57,590 nt of DNA from positions 1 through 57,590 of the forward strand of contig JARRNT010000028.1 of NCBI GenBank assembly GCA_037384645.1, written 5' to 3'. Below, one piece after another: positions 33,610-42,713 of this stretch. Below the pieces are notes generated by a model. That model saw nothing but the letters and a program-made list of their open reading frames with translations, was not told the DNA's origin and searched no databases. The DNA is from RI-92 sp037384645 (GTDB lineage: Bacteria; Pseudomonadota; Gammaproteobacteria; UBA6429; Thiohalophilaceae). Position numbers and translations under genes: made by a program. Numbering within the stretch: position 1 is the first letter of the stretch; every line of letters begins with the position of its first letter.

Positions 33610-34671
33610 ATGGAATTAAACGGAAACGCAGATCGTCGTATCGCCATCTGGCTTATTATTGTCGCACTCATGATCTACGGGATGGTCATTCTCGGCGGTG
33701 TGACCCGGCTGACCGGCTCCGGACTGTCGATGGTGAAATGGGACCCCATTATGGGCGCTATCCCGCCACTGAACCATCAGGAATGGCAAAAGGCCTTTAC
33801 CGCTTACAAACAATACCCGGAATACAAAGATCTGAATCGCGACATGGACCTGTCGGAATTCAAGGGTATCTTTGCCTTTGAATATGCGCACCGCCTGCTC
33901 GGACGCAGTATCGGCTTCGTCTTTCTCATTCCTTTCCTGTTTTTCTATTTCCGCAAAAAGATAAAACCCAGTCTCACCCCCAAGCTCATTATCATGTTTG
34001 TGCTGGGCGGCCTGCAGGGACTACTCGGCTGGTACATGGTCAAAAGCGGGCTGGAGACCAAACCCAACGTCAGCCAGTTTCGGCTGGCCGCACACCTGAT
34101 CACGGCGATCCTGATTTACTGTTATATCCTGTGGACGGCCTGGGGCCTGCTCTATCCGACCCCGCGTAACGCCTGGGTACCCAATATCAAACGCCTGCGC
34201 CGGCTGGTGCGGATCCTTACCGGGATTGTCCTGCTGATGATCGTGTCCGGTGCCTTCGTCGCCGGCACCCATGCCGGTGCCATCTACAAGACCTTCCCCG
34301 ATATGGGCGGCCACCTGATCCCGCCGGGCCTGTTTTCCATGAGTCCGTTCCTGACGAACTTTGTGAACAACACCACCACGATCCAGTTTGATCACCGGAT
34401 CATTGCCTACACGATTGTCATCTTCCTGAGCTTTATCTGGTACCGGAGCCGCCAGTACACCCTCACCGCCTCGGCGCGTAATGCCTTCAACTTCATGCTG
34501 TTCATGATGATTATCCAGATCACCCTGGGTATCAGTACCCTGCTGTCGGTTCCGGCGGTACCCGATCGCGGTGGCGTTGTTATCTGGCTGGCCTCCATGC
34601 ACCAGGGCGGCGCACTATTGCTGCTGACCATCGTGTTGTATGTTAACCATGAACTGCGCAAGGGTAATTAG
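33610..34671 (+). CDS. ctaA: Heme A synthase, CtaA/Cox15 family
   Basis: A 353-residue membrane protein with about eight helices. Conserved His-containing helices are visible: FEYAHRLLGR near residue 95, RLAAHL near 160, FDHRIIAYT near 262 and MHQGGALLLL near 335. The first helix is followed by GGVTRLTGSGLSMVKWDP, typical of Cox15. It oxidises heme O to heme A for aa3-type cytochrome oxidases. No oxidase or ctaB gene is in the window, so it is detached from the usual cluster. Confidence 0.92.
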   Translation: MELNGNADRRIAIWLIIVALMIYGMVILGGVTRLTGSGLSMVKWDPIMGAIPPLNHQEWQKAFTAYKQYPEYKDLNRDMDLSEFKGIFAFEYAHRLLGRSIGFVFLIPFLFFYFRKKIKPSLTPKLIIMFVLGGLQGLLGWYMVKSGLETKPNVSQFRLAAHLITAILIYCYILWTAWGLLYPTPRNAWVPNIKRLRRLVRILTGIVLLMIVSGAFVAGTHAGAIYKTFPDMGGHLIPPGLFSMSPFLTNFVNNTTTIQFDHRIIAYTIVIFLSFIWYRSRQYTLTASARNAFNFMLFMMIIQITLGISTLLSVPAVPDRGGVVIWLASMHQGGALLLLTIVLYVNHELRKGN

Positions 34672-34795
34672 CCGTCGCGGCGCCATCAGGCGACTGCTAT
34701 CTCACCGCCTACCCCATCGGTAAGTCTGGGTCCGGCCCGCCGCCTGGCCTATAATTAAGACTCAACCGAACCTGCTATAAGTTGTCAAAACTGAC

Positions 34796-35776
34796 ATGCT
34801 GACCGATCGCTTTGGACGAAAAATCGAGTATCTGCGTCTGTCCGTCACCGACCGTTGTGACCTGCGCTGCCAGTATTGCCTGCCCAAGGGCTATCGTGAT
34901 TTCGAGACCCCCGAGAGCTGGCTGAGCTTCGATGAGATCGAGCGTGTTATTCATGCCTTCGCCCAGCTTGGCACCCGCCGCATCCGCATCACCGGCGGCG
35001 AACCCCTGGTGCGTCCCAATATCAGCCAACTGGCGGCACGCCTGGCAGCACTGCCAGGTATCGAGGACCTGTCACTCAGTACCAACGCTACCCGCCTGGC
35101 CAAACAGGCAACGGCGCTGTACCAGGCCGGTATCTCCCGCATCAATGTCAGTCTCGACTCGTTACAGGCGGCACGCTACCGGCAGCTGACCGGCGGCAAA
35201 CTGGAGAAGGTGATCGACGGCCTCATGGCAGCCCGGCGCGCCGGCTTTGCCCCCATCAAGATCAACATGGTAGTGATGCGGGATCACAACGAAGACGAAA
35301 TCGAGGATATGGTGGCATTCTGTCTCGAACACGGCTTTACCCTGCGCCTGATCGAAACCATGCCCATGGGCGATACCGGTCGCGCCGCCAGCCAGGACTA
35401 TGTCAACCTGCAGGAGGTCAAGGCGCGCCTGGCCAGGCGTTACGACCTGATCGATAGCGTCATGCCCGGTGGCGGCCCGGCCCGCTATGTGCGCATTGCC
35501 GGTACTGACCTGCGCATCGGCTTCATCACGCCAATCTCACAGCATTTTTGCGAAACCTGTAACCTGGTACGGCTGAGCGTGGCTGGCACCCTGGATACCT
35601 GCATTGGCCTAAATGACAGTTATTGTTTACGCTTACGCGATGCCCTGCGCCAGGGTTGCAGTGATCACGAGCTGCAACAACACATCCTTGCCGCCATTGA
35701 TCGCAAACCTGAACGCCATGAGTTCCGCGAACAACCCGAAAAAATCCTGCGCTTCATGTCCTACACCGGCGGCTAG
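34796..35776 (+). CDS. moaA: MoaA: GTP 3',8-cyclase of molybdenum cofactor synthesis
   Basis: A 326-residue radical-SAM enzyme. The SAM cluster motif is C21-x3-C25-x2-C28; a second cluster is held by CETCNLVRLSVAGTLDTC near residues 247-264. The C-terminus ends in SYTGG, the Gly-Gly tail needed for activity. It makes the pterin precursor of Moco, which SoeA needs. A TATAAT box lies at 34750-34755 without a clear -35. No Moco riboswitch was recognised. No other moa genes are adjacent. Confidence 0.95.
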   Translation: MLTDRFGRKIEYLRLSVTDRCDLRCQYCLPKGYRDFETPESWLSFDEIERVIHAFAQLGTRRIRITGGEPLVRPNISQLAARLAALPGIEDLSLSTNATRLAKQATALYQAGISRINVSLDSLQAARYRQLTGGKLEKVIDGLMAARRAGFAPIKINMVVMRDHNEDEIEDMVAFCLEHGFTLRLIETMPMGDTGRAASQDYVNLQEVKARLARRYDLIDSVMPGGGPARYVRIAGTDLRIGFITPISQHFCETCNLVRLSVAGTLDTCIGLNDSYCLRLRDALRQGCSDHELQQHILAAIDRKPERHEFREQPEKILRFMSYTGG

Positions 35777-35982
35777 GCCTCACTCAGTACTCCTGGCTGG
35801 CTGCATACATCTTTCGCCATCTACTCATGGCTTAGCCCGTTAACAAGCAATGACTTTACTTTGCCGGGTAGATTCACTAGATTACACATATAAACTCAGT
35901 GGTTAAACCAAGACCCCGTTTAAGCCGTTTTAATCCAGTGCCTTGCAATAAGGCACTATGCTGATGATGTAAAAGGGGTTCA

Positions 35983-38967
35983 GTGAGTAAGTCAGGGCCT
36001 AAACTATCTGTCGAGAGTATCGCCAGGGCACTGGGGCTGGGCGAAAAGGAATTTACTCACCGCAAAGACTATCTGGGACTGAGTGCAATGGATGTGCAGC
36101 TTCTGCGCGAGCTGGCAGAACCGCTACGCGATCTCCATCCCAAACTCATGGATGTGTTCTACGCTCACCTGCAACAGTTTCCGGAGACCCGGAATTACTT
36201 CCAGGATCCACAACTGGTAGAACAGTTACGACAGAAGCAGGCAGACTATTTCCATACCTTGCTTGATGGTGAATACGACCAGGCATATCTACATGATCGC
36301 CTGAAGGTTGGTTTTCTCCACCAGCAAGCCGGACTATCCACTGACTGGTATATTGGTGCCTATGCCAAATTCCTGACGACGCTATTACCTGAACTGGCGA
36401 CACTGGCCGATGGCGACACGGCAAAATTAGCGTCCATCCTCAGCGCCTTGATAAAGATTGTATTCCTGGATATCAACTTGGTGCTGGACACTTATGCCTA
36501 CGCCGATAAACTTTCCATACAGGCGCTGAAGGACTATGCGGAAAACCTGATCTGTAATACCCCACTGGGCCTGATCGTGGTCAGCAAGGATATGAATATC
36601 CTGTCCGCCAACCAGTATATGCACACACGCTTTGGTATTCCCCACCGGAATATGCAAGGTAAGCCACTAACACAATTTTTTCCCTGTGGTGGCCTGAACG
36701 ATCGTGCCATTGAAGTGCTCTCGACAGGCCGGCCGCAATATGGCGTTCACCTGACACTCAATAGCGCCACCCAGGGTAATTGCCATTGTGAAATTTCGCT
36801 GACACCGTTCAAGCAGTCCAGCCCGGATAGCGGTATTGACCCGCAACCGGCCCTGCTAATCGTAATGGAAGACACCACTGAGCGTGATTCCATGATCGAA
36901 ATGACACAGTCCTACGACAACAGGGTTCGGGCAATACTGAATAACATCGCGGAAGGTATTATCACCATTGACGAGCATGGCAGTATTGAATCGTTTAACC
37001 CCGCTGCCGAGAAGCTCTTCGGCTATAAGGCCGGTGAAATCGTTGGCCGTAACGTCAGCCAACTGATGCCTTCACCCTACCAGGACATGCATGACCACTA
37101 TCTGCAGCAATATGCCGCCAGCCACAAACAGCGTTGTCTAGGTCGCGGCTTTCGGGAAGTCGAAGGCCTGCATCGCAACGGCACATCATTCCCGATCGAC
37201 CTGTCCATCAGCGAACTGAAGTTACCGGAAAAAAATATGTTTATCGGAATTATCCGCGATGCAAGCCAACGCAAGCACGATGAAGCTGAAATGGCAAAAC
37301 TGTCCCTGGCTATCGAGCAGACTGCCGATACGATTATGATTACCGATAAACAGGGCTTCATTGAATACGTCAACTGCGGTTTTGAAAACACGACCGGTTA
37401 TCAACGTAGCAATGTCCTTGGCAAACGCCCATCGATTCTTAAATCCGGCCTGCAGGATAGCGACTTCTATCAGGGCCTGTGGCAACAGGTAGAGGAAGGC
37501 CGGGTGTTCCAGAATGTTTTCATCAACCGCAAGAAGAACGGTGACCTTTATTACGAAGAAAAGACCATCACGCCATTGCGTAACCAGAATGGCGATATCA
37601 CCCACTATATCTCTACCGGCAAAGATATTACCGATCGCATGCGCACCCAGAAGCGTTTGCACTTCCTCGCCCACCACGATGCCCTGACTGCGCTGCCTAA
37701 CCGCATGCTACTGATGGAGCGCATCGAACACGCAATCAGTCATTGCAAGCGCAGCAGAAAGCCGCTGGCATTATTGTTTCTGGACCTGGACCGCTTCAAG
37801 AAGATCAATGATACCCTGGGCCATAATACGGGCGACAAGCTACTTAGACAGTTATCGACACGCCTGAAACTGAATTTGCGACAGGATGATACTGTCGCAC
37901 GGCTGAGCGGTGATGAATTTGCTATCCTGCTGCAGGATATTGAAGATATTGATAGCGTCCTGCCGATCATCAGCAAGATCAAACAGCAGTTATGTGAACC
38001 CTTCAGAATAGAAAGCCGTGAACTGTTTATTAGCGCCAGTATCGGGGTTGCAGTCTGCCCTCACGACGGTGATGACCCGGATACCCTGCTGAAAAATGCC
38101 GATACCGCCATGTATGCCGCCAAGGCTAACGGTCGCGGCAGTTTCAGTTTTTACACCGCCGATATGAATGCCATGGCCTCCATGCACTTGCAGATGGAAA
38201 ATGAATTACGTTATGCCCTGCAACGCAACCAGTTCGAGCTGGAATTTCAGCCACAGTTTTCCCTGGACGAAACCATGAGTATTGCTGGCGCAGAGGTTCT
38301 GGTCCGCTGGCAACACCCGGAACTTGGTCTGCTCGGACCCGGTAAGTTCATACCACTACTTGAGGATACCGGATTAATCCAGCCGGTTGGCAAATGGATC
38401 ATACACACAGCCTGCGCACAACTGCGCGCCTGGCACGATGCCAATTTCATGTTGCCGCGAATTGCGATCAATATCGCACCACATCAACTTGGTTCACCAG
38501 ATTTTATTGATGCCATTTTCTCTGCGCTTGAGGAATTTCAGCTGCCACCACACTGCCTTGAACTGGAAATCACCGAAAGCTCATTAATGCAGGATGAAAA
38601 TCGGGCGGTCGAAATCCTGAATACCCTCAATCACAAAGGCATTCACATTGCCATGGACGATTTTGGCACCGGCTACTCGTCATTGAGTTATCTACAGCGT
38701 TTGCCGGTCAACACCCTGAAGATTGATCGCTCCTTCATCAGCCAGATCCCGCACGTCAACAGCGATAGCATCCTGACTCGTACCATTATTGCCATGGGCC
38801 GCAGCCTCAACCTGCGCATCGTGGCCGAAGGTGTGGAGGCCGACGAGCAGCTGGAGTATTTGCGCAGCCTGGGTTGTGATGCGGTGCAGGGTTTCCTGCT
38901 GGGCCGGCCCATGCGGGCTGCCGAGCTGCAGAACAGCCTGGCTACACGCGCAAAATCATCGCGCTGA
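35983..38967 (+). CDS. Globin-coupled sensor with PAS, GGDEF and EAL domains (c-di-GMP turnover)
   Basis: A 994-residue cytoplasmic protein starting with GTG after AGGGG. Residues of about 20-180 form a globin-coupled sensor with proximal His113 (KVGFLHQQAGLSTDWYIGAY), expected to bind heme and sense O2. Three PAS regions follow to about 555. The GGDEF domain has SGDEF at 642-646 with an RxxD inhibition site (RQDD) five residues before it. The SGDEF variant can still be active, so cyclase activity is uncertain. The EAL domain has EVL in place of EAL, but the other metal and catalytic residues are present (INIAPH, LEITES, MDDFGTGYSSL, LKIDRSF, VAEGVE), so phosphodiesterase activity is likely. 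It could tune the c-di-GMP sensed by the riboswitch at 13.1 kb according to oxygen. Confidence 0.9.
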   Translation: MSKSGPKLSVESIARALGLGEKEFTHRKDYLGLSAMDVQLLRELAEPLRDLHPKLMDVFYAHLQQFPETRNYFQDPQLVEQLRQKQADYFHTLLDGEYDQAYLHDRLKVGFLHQQAGLSTDWYIGAYAKFLTTLLPELATLADGDTAKLASILSALIKIVFLDINLVLDTYAYADKLSIQALKDYAENLICNTPLGLIVVSKDMNILSANQYMHTRFGIPHRNMQGKPLTQFFPCGGLNDRAIEVLSTGRPQYGVHLTLNSATQGNCHCEISLTPFKQSSPDSGIDPQPALLIVMEDTTERDSMIEMTQSYDNRVRAILNNIAEGIITIDEHGSIESFNPAAEKLFGYKAGEIVGRNVSQLMPSPYQDMHDHYLQQYAASHKQRCLGRGFREVEGLHRNGTSFPIDLSISELKLPEKNMFIGIIRDASQRKHDEAEMAKLSLAIEQTADTIMITDKQGFIEYVNCGFENTTGYQRSNVLGKRPSILKSGLQDSDFYQGLWQQVEEGRVFQNVFINRKKNGDLYYEEKTITPLRNQNGDITHYISTGKDITDRMRTQKRLHFLAHHDALTALPNRMLLMERIEHAISHCKRSRKPLALLFLDLDRFKKINDTLGHNTGDKLLRQLSTRLKLNLRQDDTVARLSGDEFAILLQDIEDIDSVLPIISKIKQQLCEPFRIESRELFISASIGVAVCPHDGDDPDTLLKNADTAMYAAKANGRGSFSFYTADMNAMASMHLQMENELRYALQRNQFELEFQPQFSLDETMSIAGAEVLVRWQHPELGLLGPGKFIPLLEDTGLIQPVGKWIIHTACAQLRAWHDANFMLPRIAINIAPHQLGSPDFIDAIFSALEEFQLPPHCLELEITESSLMQDENRAVEILNTLNHKGIHIAMDDFGTGYSSLSYLQRLPVNTLKIDRSFISQIPHVNSDSILTRTIIAMGRSLNLRIVAEGVEADEQLEYLRSLGCDAVQGFLLGRPMRAAELQNSLATRAKSSR

Positions 38968-39048
38968 ATCGCCCTAAGTCAAACCGCCGACTTGGAACCC
39001 GGAAACGATTGTACTACTCTTGGTACGATCCTTAACCGAGTTTATATC

Positions 39049-39537
39049 ATGCGACAGCCTTTCTATCGTCTGCTCCTGCTGCTTACCATACTTGTGTCTG
39101 GTGCAGGCCGCTCAGTTTGGGCGGTATCACCCATCGATCCGATATTACAGGCTGAACACGCCCCGCCAGGCGTTGTGTTTGAAATTGCGACCGGCAAAAG
39201 CGACAGTCTCAACTGGGCCCTGCCCCTGGTCAAGCGCTACACTGCCCAACTCCACCGGCGCTTTCCCGAACTCCACATCGCCGTGGTCAGCCATGGGCGT
39301 GAAATGTTCGCACTGAAAAAAGACCCGCAGCACGCAACAACACCAGCTAAACGACTGACGCAACAACTGGTAACAGACGGTGTGAGCCTGCACGTTTGCG
39401 GCACCTATGCCGAGCGCAGGGGCCTGAGCCAGGAAGACTTTCCCGATTACGTCAATGTTGCTGCGGAGGGGCCGGCCCAGATCAAGGATTATATTGCCGT
39501 CGGTTACCTGCACATCCGCCTCAGGCAACCCCGCTAG
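39049..39537 (+). CDS. Exported DsrE-family protein
   Basis: 162 residues from ATG 39049 (MRQPFYRLLLLLTILVSGAGRSVWA), a clear signal peptide; the frame is open to 38992 but that extension would spoil the signal. The mature part matches the DsrE/DsrF-like fold (VVFEIATGKSDSLNWALPLVKRY, IAVVSHGREMFAL, GVSLHVCGTYAERRG), with one conserved Cys in HVCGT that could hold a persulfide. A periplasmic sulfur-binding role fits the sulfur-oxidising setting. It lies close behind the c-di-GMP gene but its own promoter is not clear. Confidence 0.8.
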   Translation: MRQPFYRLLLLLTILVSGAGRSVWAVSPIDPILQAEHAPPGVVFEIATGKSDSLNWALPLVKRYTAQLHRRFPELHIAVVSHGREMFALKKDPQHATTPAKRLTQQLVTDGVSLHVCGTYAERRGLSQEDFPDYVNVAAEGPAQIKDYIAVGYLHIRLRQPR

Positions 39538-39564
39538 CTAACTAACCGCCATACCGTACCTGCT

Positions 39565-39987
39565 TCAATCACAGCTGCCGGCACGCGTTCCGCTCAGCGT
39601 GTAACGCATTACCGTGTTCTGCCCGTCCACGCGGCCCGTATCCGATTTGGATCGTCCAGTCAGGTGCAGCCGGCCAAACCGTATCACGCCTTCATTGGTA
39701 AAGGTGCCGTTCTTGCCGAAGCAACTGAGCTTGTAGTGCAGGGTGTGATAAACGAAATGTTGTGACAGCACGTCGCAACTGCTGGCCTGCAGGTATTTAG
39801 TCGGGATGGGGTGGGCACTGTCCAGGCATTCATGCAGGCGGAATTGCAGCGTCCCGGCTGGTAAACCCGTTATGCTTTGACTGACGCGCAGGTTCCAGGC
39901 ACCGAAGTTATACTGATCGGCAGCGGCCGACTGCACGAGGCCGGCAACAAACAGCAAGCCTATGCCAGTCATCAGGCGAAAAGACAT
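39565..39987 (-). CDS. DUF3617-type periplasmic protein
   Basis: A 140-residue protein with a signal peptide (MSFRLMTGIGLLFVAGLVQSAAA). The mature part has four cysteines (HEC, SSCD, LSCFG, GSCD) and a beta-rich pattern (GAWNLRVSQ, GVIRFGRLHLTGR, MRYTLSGTRAGSC) seen in DUF3617 proteins, whose function is unknown. It is convergent with the DsrE-like gene, separated by 27 bases. Confidence 0.65.
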   Translation of the reverse strand: MSFRLMTGIGLLFVAGLVQSAAADQYNFGAWNLRVSQSITGLPAGTLQFRLHECLDSAHPIPTKYLQASSCDVLSQHFVYHTLHYKLSCFGKNGTFTNEGVIRFGRLHLTGRSKSDTGRVDGQNTVMRYTLSGTRAGSCD

Positions 39988-40075
39988 CAGACGAAATTCC
40001 TCAGGGTAAACAATACAAAGCCGAGTCTAGCAGTATCAGGACAAGCTGCAACGCGCTTCAGCCTGCGCACTGGTG

Positions 40076-41761
40076 TCAATGGGTGATATCCACGACCCGG
40101 TTACGACCCTGCTTCTTGGCCTCGTACATCGCATCATCAGCGCTGGAAAGTAACTTGTTAACATCCAGCCCTGGCACCAGGACCTGGCAATGCAGACCGA
40201 TACTGACCGTGATGTGAATGTTCTTGCCGTTACAGGGAACGGCGTAACTGTCGATGGCCTCGCGTATCTCCCGCGCCCGCTGCATACCGACTTCGCTGCT
40301 ACAGCGCATATAGGCCACGAATTCATCGCCACCGTAACGCGCCACCAGGTCAGCCGAACGCATGCCACGTTCCAGTACGCGCGCAATATGGTTCAGCACG
40401 GTGTCACCTGCGGCATGGCCATAGGCATCGTTGATCTGTTTGAAGTGATCGATATCCACCAGCATGACGCAGACCGTGTCCACATCACCGGAGCGACGAC
40501 TCAGGGCCTGGCTCAGGGAGTTTTCAAAGTAACGGCGATTGGCCAGTTCGGTCAATGAGTCACGGCGGGCAAGCAGTTCCAGTTTTTCATTGGACTCGCG
40601 CAATTGCTGGGTCGCATCATCCACCCGTTCCTGCAGCGAAGCATTGAGTTCGCTGACCTCATCACGGGACCGTTGCAGGCCGGCAATCAGGCTACGCAGC
40701 ACCGTCGCCAGGTCGCGAATCTCCTTGGGTGAATTACTGCGAATATCCGGCAGGTTGCCGAGCGAACCGTCCTTCATCAACGCGCGACCCGCACTGGCCA
40801 GGTTATCCAGCGGACGCGTGATCCAGCGCGCCAGCATCAGGGCCAGGGTAATCGCCAGGATCAGGCCGATGGTGGCCCAGATCAGGTTGGAACGCATCAA
40901 CTGGTTTACCTGGGCAGCCACTTCCGACTCCGGTTGCGGCACCATGATGCCCCAGCCGATCCCCGGGACCGAGGCATAGCCGGCCACCATGTTGGCGTGG
41001 ATGAACGGCGAATAAAATGTGGTCACACCGGTTTTGCCCGCCATCATGTCCTTGACGATGGGCCAGCTGGAGATGTTCTTGATCTCGGCCATCCACTTGG
41101 CATTGGGGTGGGCAATGATATGGCCAGTGGCATCCACGATGGCGGAATGCCCGCGCTTGCCGAAATGTACCCGCTTGCGGATGGCCTCGATAAAATCGAT
41201 ACGCAGCTCGCCCATCAGCACACCCTGCATCCTGCCGTCCAGACCCCAGACCGGCTGGGCCATGAAGATCGTTGGCTTGTTCGTCAGCGGGTTGCGCTTG
41301 ACCGGCGACAGGGTCCACTCCCCCGTCCGGCGGGTCTGTAAATAGCAGCTCTCGGTCGCGAATTTGTTCACCCCGGGAGTATTCTCAAGATGGTGCTTAC
41401 CCTGCGCATAGGCCACCACGTGTCCCTGCATGTCCAGCTGAATCAATGACTTGAAACCGTGCATGGTGGTGATGCCCTGCGCAATCAAACGCGGTGAACC
41501 GACCCCGGCGCGATGTTTCATCAGGGTAATCATGTGTGCCGTCATGGCCAGCATATTGCGATGGTCGTTGACGTAAGTGGAGAGCGGTACGGCCAGGTTT
41601 TGTGCCAACAGCTGGTGCTTTTCCCGAATTTCGCGCCAGCTGTTCTTCCAGGCACTGTGGTAGATGTAGTAGCCCAGGATCGAGATCGGAAGCACGGCAA
41701 CCAGCACGGTCACGAGCAGCAAGATTCGGGAGACAGGTTGTGCACGTAAACGGTCCAGCAT
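40076..41761 (-). CDS. Membrane diguanylate cyclase: Cache-HAMP-GGDEF
   Basis: 561 residues from ATG 41761 (MLDRLRAQPVSRILLL); the open extension upstream adds a polar stretch before the first helix and is unlikely. One membrane helix near 10-35, a periplasmic Cache-type sensor to about 285, a second helix near 287-310 (LIWATIGLILAITLALML), HAMP, a coiled-coil stretch, and a GGDEF domain with intact GGDEF and an RxxD inhibition site (RSAD) just before it. It should make c-di-GMP in response to an external small molecule. Confidence 0.9.
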   Translation of the reverse strand: MLDRLRAQPVSRILLLVTVLVAVLPISILGYYIYHSAWKNSWREIREKHQLLAQNLAVPLSTYVNDHRNMLAMTAHMITLMKHRAGVGSPRLIAQGITTMHGFKSLIQLDMQGHVVAYAQGKHHLENTPGVNKFATESCYLQTRRTGEWTLSPVKRNPLTNKPTIFMAQPVWGLDGRMQGVLMGELRIDFIEAIRKRVHFGKRGHSAIVDATGHIIAHPNAKWMAEIKNISSWPIVKDMMAGKTGVTTFYSPFIHANMVAGYASVPGIGWGIMVPQPESEVAAQVNQLMRSNLIWATIGLILAITLALMLARWITRPLDNLASAGRALMKDGSLGNLPDIRSNSPKEIRDLATVLRSLIAGLQRSRDEVSELNASLQERVDDATQQLRESNEKLELLARRDSLTELANRRYFENSLSQALSRRSGDVDTVCVMLVDIDHFKQINDAYGHAAGDTVLNHIARVLERGMRSADLVARYGGDEFVAYMRCSSEVGMQRAREIREAIDSYAVPCNGKNIHITVSIGLHCQVLVPGLDVNKLLSSADDAMYEAKKQGRNRVVDITH

Positions 41762-41905
41762 AGTCAATCTAGCCTTGTGTACGAATTGTGATAGGCCGCA
41801 CAAAATACACGATCAGCATGGTCGAAACAATAGCATTAATTTTGATAAGGTATTGTTTCAAGAATACCCGATAACTGCTTGTATATATTTGCTTTTCCAT
41901 AATTT

Positions 41906-42700
41906 TCAATGTCTTAGATACATGTAAAAGCCAAGCATTGTCAGGAAGATCGCAAAAAATCGACGCAATGCCTGCGCAGGCAGGCGGTGAGCCAGGCGGG
42001 CCCCCAGGGGGGCAAACACGACGCTAGCGACCACAATGCCGAGGAACGCCGGTAAATACACATAGCCCAGGCTGTACGCCGGCAGCCCGGCATGATTCCA
42101 GCCGGTGGCAACAAAGCCCGCCGCCCCGGCGATGGCGATGGGCAGGGCACAGGCGCTGGAGGTCGCGATAGCCTCCTGGATACGCAACCGGCTCCACACC
42201 AGAAAAGGCACGGTCAAACTCCCGCCACCAATGCCCACCAGGGAAGACACCGTGCCGATAACCCCACCCACACCAAGCATGGCGGGCAGGCGCGGTAAAT
42301 CGTGGCTGGCCCGCGGGCGCAGCCCGATAAACAACTGGAGGGCAACCAGCCATTCGAAAATGGCGAAAAAGCGCCGCAACACAGACGCCGGCATCCATTC
42401 GGCCAGCTGCGACCCCAGCAGGGCACCGAGGACAATGCCCGGGACCAGCTGGCGGAACACCGCCCAGCGCACGGCGCCGCGCCGATGGTGGGCGCGCACG
42501 GAGGAAATCGCCGTCATGACGATAGTGGCCAGCGAGGTTCCCACGGCAAGATGGATAATGAGCGGTGAGCTGAAATGCTGGCGGTGAAACATATAGACGA
42601 GTACCGGTACGATGATCAAACCTCCACCTACCCCCAACAGGCCTGCCACCGTACCGGCAAACGCCCCCAGCAGCAGATAGGTACCAGTGGTTTCGAGCAT
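41906..42700 (-). CDS. TauE/SafE (TSUP) family anion exporter/permease
   Basis: About 264 residues from ATG 42700 with GAGG upstream (a GTG at 42712 is an alternative). Eight hydrophobic segments in two repeats, each opening with a Gly-rich helix (AGLLGVGGGLIIVPVL and SSLVGIGGGSLTVPFLVW), the mark of this family. Members export sulfite, sulfoacetate or similar anions. With SoeABC nearby, a sulfite or sulfonate role is possible but not shown. Its start lies 13 bases after the stop of the permease gene, so they share a message. Confidence 0.85.
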   Translation of the reverse strand: MLETTGTYLLLGAFAGTVAGLLGVGGGLIIVPVLVYMFHRQHFSSPLIIHLAVGTSLATIVMTAISSVRAHHRRGAVRWAVFRQLVPGIVLGALLGSQLAEWMPASVLRRFFAIFEWLVALQLFIGLRPRASHDLPRLPAMLGVGGVIGTVSSLVGIGGGSLTVPFLVWSRLRIQEAIATSSACALPIAIAGAAGFVATGWNHAGLPAYSLGYVYLPAFLGIVVASVVFAPLGARLAHRLPAQALRRFFAIFLTMLGFYMYLRH

Positions 42701-42713
42701 ATGCCGCCTCACT

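Noticed and set aside
34672..34795. Moco riboswitch upstream of moaA
   Set aside because: The 124-base spacer lacks the conserved Moco RNA core; only a TATAAT box is visible.
35904..35931. Second FliA-like promoter upstream of the globin-coupled GGDEF-EAL gene
   Set aside because: TAAA and GCCG are present, but the spacing is off by one and only half of the -10 matches.
41785..41798. 14-base word shared with 51336-51349 upstream of another gene
   Set aside because: In a 57-kb window a few shared 14-mers are expected by chance, and the contexts differ.
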